Source: Bacillota bacterium (GTDB taxonomy: Bacteria > Bacillota > Sulfobacillia > Sulfobacillales > Sulfobacillaceae). Taken from it: a DNA stretch of 8,140 nucleotides. Of this stretch, positions 6,298 through 8,140 are shown piece after piece. Location: contig JAKADI010000054.1 in the NCBI GenBank assembly GCA_021820675.1, forward strand, positions 1-8,140, written 5' to 3'. Under the pieces are notes generated by a model. That model was not told where the DNA came from and made no database searches. It was given only the letters and a program-made list of their open reading frames with translations. Position numbers and translations under genes: made by a program. Positions within the stretch are counted from its first letter, which is position 1; each line of letters starts with the position of its first letter.

Positions 6298-7098
6298 TTA
6301 TTTGTATGTCCCTTTGAGCCATTGCCAGATCAATTCGCTAACCTCACGAGGCTTAGATAGGTTGGGAAAGTGCGCGACGGCGGGCATCCGAACTAGGGTG
6401 GCCTGCGGTAGGGTTCGCTCTAAATAGTCGGCAACCATCACACAGAATGCCGTATCATGTTCACCCACGATGACCATGGCGGGAATGTCGAGACCCGTGA
6501 GCGAATGGGTGTCGTTTATGTCCCGGTACTGGGTAAACTCCCCACGGCTTTCCAGGAAATCCCGGTACATAAGGCGGAACGATTCGCGATTGGCTGCAGG
6601 TACACTCCGCTCACTGCCGTCGATTCCAACAAGCCATATGGCCTCGGCCAAGTCTACGAGTCTGCTCACATCATGGGCCGCCAATGCGGCTTCATACTCC
6701 GTATAGATAGCTGGATCGGGACCATCGATCTTGGGTTGGAATCCAAAGAGGCCGGTGCCCGCCAAGACCATCGACTGGATGCGATCGGGGTACCGCCCTC
6801 CCGCATGAATCGCCACCGATCCACCTAAGGAGGAGCCCACCAGAGTCGCTGTGGCCACTCCCAAATGATCCAAGAGTGCGAGGAGTGTGTCCGCTGGATC
6901 GTAATTGTCGGGCGCGTTGTCGCTCGATCCATATCCCAGCAAATCGTACGTGATACAGCGGTAGTCGTTGGACAAAGCATCAACTTGGACGCCCCACTGC
7001 CGGTGATCGGCAAGAGCCGAATGGAGGAAGACCACGGCTGGCCCCCGGCCGGTTACCGCGTACCGAATTGCGCCTTGCGGGGTGATTAACTCGTTCAT
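6298..7098 (-). CDS. Alpha/beta fold hydrolase
   Basis: A 266-residue hydrolase, probably cytoplasmic, with a complete catalytic triad. The nucleophile elbow GSSLGG (88-93) places Ser90. GEHD gives Asp215 and VAHFPN gives His243. FLHSALADH (24-32) after strand 3 forms the oxyanion region, and YDLLGYGSSD (51-60) is the typical strand-4 loop. The cap region is about 130-200. It looks closest to the MhpC/BioH/3-oxoadipate enol-lactonase group of small ester or lactone hydrolases; the substrate is unknown. The frame runs upstream to 7164, but that codon is the -35 box of the promoter. The ATG at 7098 has GGAGGGGG (7115-7108) nine bases ahead and is the start. Confidence 0.92.
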   Translation of the reverse strand: MNELITPQGAIRYAVTGRGPAVVFLHSALADHRQWGVQVDALSNDYRCITYDLLGYGSSDNAPDNYDPADTLLALLDHLGVATATLVGSSLGGSVAIHAGGRYPDRIQSMVLAGTGLFGFQPKIDGPDPAIYTEYEAALAAHDVSRLVDLAEAIWLVGIDGSERSVPAANRESFRLMYRDFLESRGEFTQYRDINDTHSLTGLDIPAMVIVGEHDTAFCVMVADYLERTLPQATLVRMPAVAHFPNLSKPREVSELIWQWLKGTYK

Positions 7099-7135
7099 TA
7101 CAATAAACCCCCTCCTGTTTGGTGAATTCCATATT

Positions 7136-7164
7136 ATTCTATTTATCACGGTTTTTTGCTGCAA
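7136..7164 (-). promoter_or_regulatory. Promoter of the hydrolase (and probably reductase) gene
   Basis: On the minus strand TTGCAG (7164-7159) is spaced by 17 bases from TAGAAT (7141-7136), followed by an AT-rich start region. The -35 matches at 4/6 and the -10 at 5/6, with ideal spacing, about 38 bases before the hydrolase start. The spacer contains a run of six A. This is a good sigma-A-type promoter. Confidence 0.65.
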
Positions 7165-7189
7165 TTCCTTACGGGACTATCCGGCCCGA

Positions 7190-7438
7190 ATGTGCATTAA
7201 GGAAGGCCGCACCCGTGCAGTCCTAGAGTGTGGATCTGGGCGGTCAGCGGGTATGCTTTTGTTGTCGGTTCTCGGGTGGCTATGGGCGCATCGGGACGTG
7301 CAGGATGTGACCCGATATCGACGATGGACGGCAGAACAGGGCAAAGGACAAACTGCCTCACCGGTTGTTCCTGAGATGTATCTCCTGGCAATGAGCATTC
7401 CACAAATGCAGAATCGTTTACGTCAGAAATTCTTCTAA
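7190..7438 (+). CDS. Small hypothetical protein, doubtful
   Basis: An 82-codon frame from the ATG at 7190 (or 61 codons from the ATG at 7252) ending at TAA 7436-7438. It is not recognised. From 7252 it has a short hydrophobic start, MLLLSVLGWLW, then a basic stretch (HRDVQDVTRYRRW) and a basic C-terminus. No strong ribosome binding site precedes either ATG. The same frame continues without another stop from 7439 to 7672, so the stop may have interrupted a longer gene. It could equally be non-coding. Confidence 0.25.
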   Translation: MCIKEGRTRAVLECGSGRSAGMLLLSVLGWLWAHRDVQDVTRYRRWTAEQGKGQTASPVVPEMYLLAMSIPQMQNRLRQKFF

Positions 7439-7672
7439 AGGCAGTATTCGATCTTTGTAAATGGTAATATATGGATGTTGGGCGAGGCCATGCGGGATGA
7501 ATGGAGCAGTGTATGGTTATGTGCAGACCCCCGCACGGGGGCGCTCGTGACTATTGGGCCGGTTCAGAACAGGCCATGGCACAAACCGAAACCGCCACCC
7601 AGAAGCAGCTGTAGACACGTAAGACTGACCATCAGGTCGCTGATACGTACCTGGTCGGTCAGCATACGTTGA
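7439..7672 (+). pseudogene. In-frame continuation after the stop, possible gene remnant
   Basis: This stretch of about 77 codons stays open in the same frame as the preceding small ORF. It contains a protein-like segment, VWLCADPRTGALVTIG, near 7510-7557, after which the composition becomes Pro/Arg/Ser-rich and unlike a folded protein. I do not recognise the family. It may be the tail of a decayed gene, or chance. Confidence 0.2.
7528..7541. repeat. Perfect GC hairpin CCCCCG-CA-CGGGGG
   Basis: A 6-base perfect inverted repeat (five pairs round a four-base loop in practice). No T run follows on either side, so it is not a standard intrinsic terminator. It could be a structural or repetitive extragenic element. 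Confidence 0.5.
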
Positions 7673-7685
7673 GACGACGGTCAGG
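7610..7685. repeat. Three spaced imperfect repeats, candidate Tn7-like transposon end
   Basis: Three copies share ACGT followed 14-15 bases later by TCAG: ACGTAAGACTGACCATCAGG (7617), ACGTACCTGGTCGGTCAGC (7645) and ACGTTGAGACGACGGTCAGG (7666). They sit just inside TGTAGACA at 7610; Tn7-like ends usually begin 5'-TGT and carry several TnsB-binding repeats. They lie about 170-240 bases before a TnsD-type gene. The same stretch can also fold as an imperfect hairpin (CTGACC 7625-7630 with GGTCAG 7657-7662, CAGGT 7633-7637 with ACCTG 7649-7653). The copies are divergent, so this is a hypothesis. Confidence 0.35.
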
Positions 7686-7741
7686 CAATCGCCACTCGGG
7701 TCGGCGGGCCCATTATCCCCAGGCAAAACAGCAATTTATTG

Positions 7742-7799
7742 ACCGGAGTGCCGGCGTTCGGGATCGCTGAGCGCGTTTCCTAGCGAGACCGGCTCCGGT
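7742..7799. repeat. Nested inverted repeat upstream of the TnsD gene
   Basis: ACCGGAG (7742-7748) pairs with CTCCGGT (7793-7799), CCGG (7751-7754) with CCGG (7789-7792), and in the interior TCGCT (7764-7768) with AGCGA (7782-7786). Together they could form a three-part stem of 16 pairs with internal loops. It is not followed by a T run. It lies 60 bases before the TnsD start, so it may be a leader structure or a protein-binding site. Confidence 0.4.
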
Positions 7800-7858
7800 G
7801 CGTTGGCGGGCACAATATGCCGGGAGCGACAGAGGGAAACGGAGGAGGGGGGAGCGTT

Positions 7859-8140
7859 ATGCCGCTGGGGTATTTTCCTATGCCGCGCCCTGGGGAATTG
7901 CTCTATTCTACAATGGCGCGTTTACACCAAGAATTGGGACAGCCTCCTCCTTACCGGTTTGTGCCTCATCTCTACGGCAAACCCGGAACCCCATCACGGA
8001 GTATTCTCTATGCTGTGGGACTCAACCCACTTTTTCAACGGCTTCCGCAATTCGCCTCGATGATGGACGACATCGTTAACCGCCACACGGTATTCCCACT
8101 GATAGCTCCCTTTATTTCCGGGCGGCAGCGCGCTGAATTA
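7859..8140 (+). CDS. tnsD: TniQ-family protein, TnsD-type Tn7-like target selector, 3' partial
   Basis: TnsD binds a specific chromosomal attachment site and recruits the TnsABC transposition machinery of Tn7-like elements. The first 94 codons are visible and run off the right edge. The N-terminus PLGYFPMPRPGELLYSTMAR closely follows the TniQ opening (a 'FP.PYPDELLYS..AR' pattern), and residues 74-94, RHTVFPLIAPFISGRQRAEL, match the following 'HT.FP.Y.PFL...R...L' block of TnsD proteins. Between them YGKPGTPSRSILYAVGLN sits where TnsD proteins have their short linker to the second block. An ATG with a strong purine-rich site (GGAGGAGGGG, 7841-7850, eight bases away) marks the start. No tnsA, tnsB or tnsC is visible to the left, so the rest of the element would lie to the right or be absent. 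The identification rests on recalled motif patterns, not on a search. Confidence 0.83.
   Translation, partial: MPLGYFPMPRPGELLYSTMARLHQELGQPPPYRFVPHLYGKPGTPSRSILYAVGLNPLFQRLPQFASMMDDIVNRHTVFPLIAPFISGRQRAEL

Noticed and set aside
7099..7164. A 22-residue N-terminal extension of the alpha/beta hydrolase
   Set aside because: The proposed TTG start coincides with the -35 box and the transcription start would be downstream of it.
7528..7541. The CCCCCG/CGGGGG hairpin as a transcription terminator
   Set aside because: No run of T follows on either strand.
7617..7685. The three spaced repeats as a CRISPR array
   Set aside because: Repeat units are short and only partly alike, and the spacing between them is too small for spacers.

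Overview
The window reads as a piece of a Gram-positive (Bacillota-type) chromosome or large accessory region. It is moderately GC-rich by eye, with strong GGAGG-type ribosome binding sites, recognisable sigma-A-like promoters, and compact genes on both strands. The protein families would suit a soil or thermo-acidophilic member such as the Sulfobacillus/Alicyclobacillus group, but that placement is a guess; no rRNA, tRNA or other taxonomic marker is present.

Left part (1-3973): a lanthipeptide-like (RiPP) locus. It opens with the 3' portion of a large lanthionine synthetase: the end of a protein-kinase-like lobe followed by a complete LanC cyclase domain. The cyclase keeps all three zinc ligands, which fits class IV (LanL) better than class III (LanKC). 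Convergent to it, and overlapping its last 44 bases, is an XRE-type helix-turn-helix regulator with a long helical (TPR-like) C-terminal part. The regulator is divergent from an MFS exporter. The 140-base gap between those two genes holds a very good promoter for the regulator and two perfect palindromes that look like operators. The simplest reading is a biosynthesis/regulation/export cassette whose precursor peptide gene and synthetase N-terminus lie left of the window.

Middle part (3974-7098): housekeeping or accessory enzymes. A 317-base gap holds a probable remnant of a Nudix hydrolase on the minus strand and a promoter for the next gene. Then come a DUF5694 (TraB/GumN-like) protein and a GNAT acetyltransferase, translationally coupled on the plus strand. 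A RibD_C/dihydrofolate-reductase-like protein and an alpha/beta hydrolase follow on the minus strand, probably read in the order hydrolase then reductase from one promoter upstream of the hydrolase.

Right part (7099-8140): about 760 bases with no convincing gene. It contains a small doubtful reading frame interrupted by a stop, several hairpins, and three spaced imperfect repeats just inside a TGT trinucleotide. At 7859 the first 94 codons of a TniQ/TnsD-type protein begin and run off the window. TnsD proteins choose the target site for Tn7-like transposons, so the right edge probably enters a Tn7-like element, and the repeats are a candidate transposon end. The most notable items are the zinc-type kinase-cyclase cassette, the regulator/exporter divergon, a run of ten G inside the exporter gene, and the Tn7-like edge.
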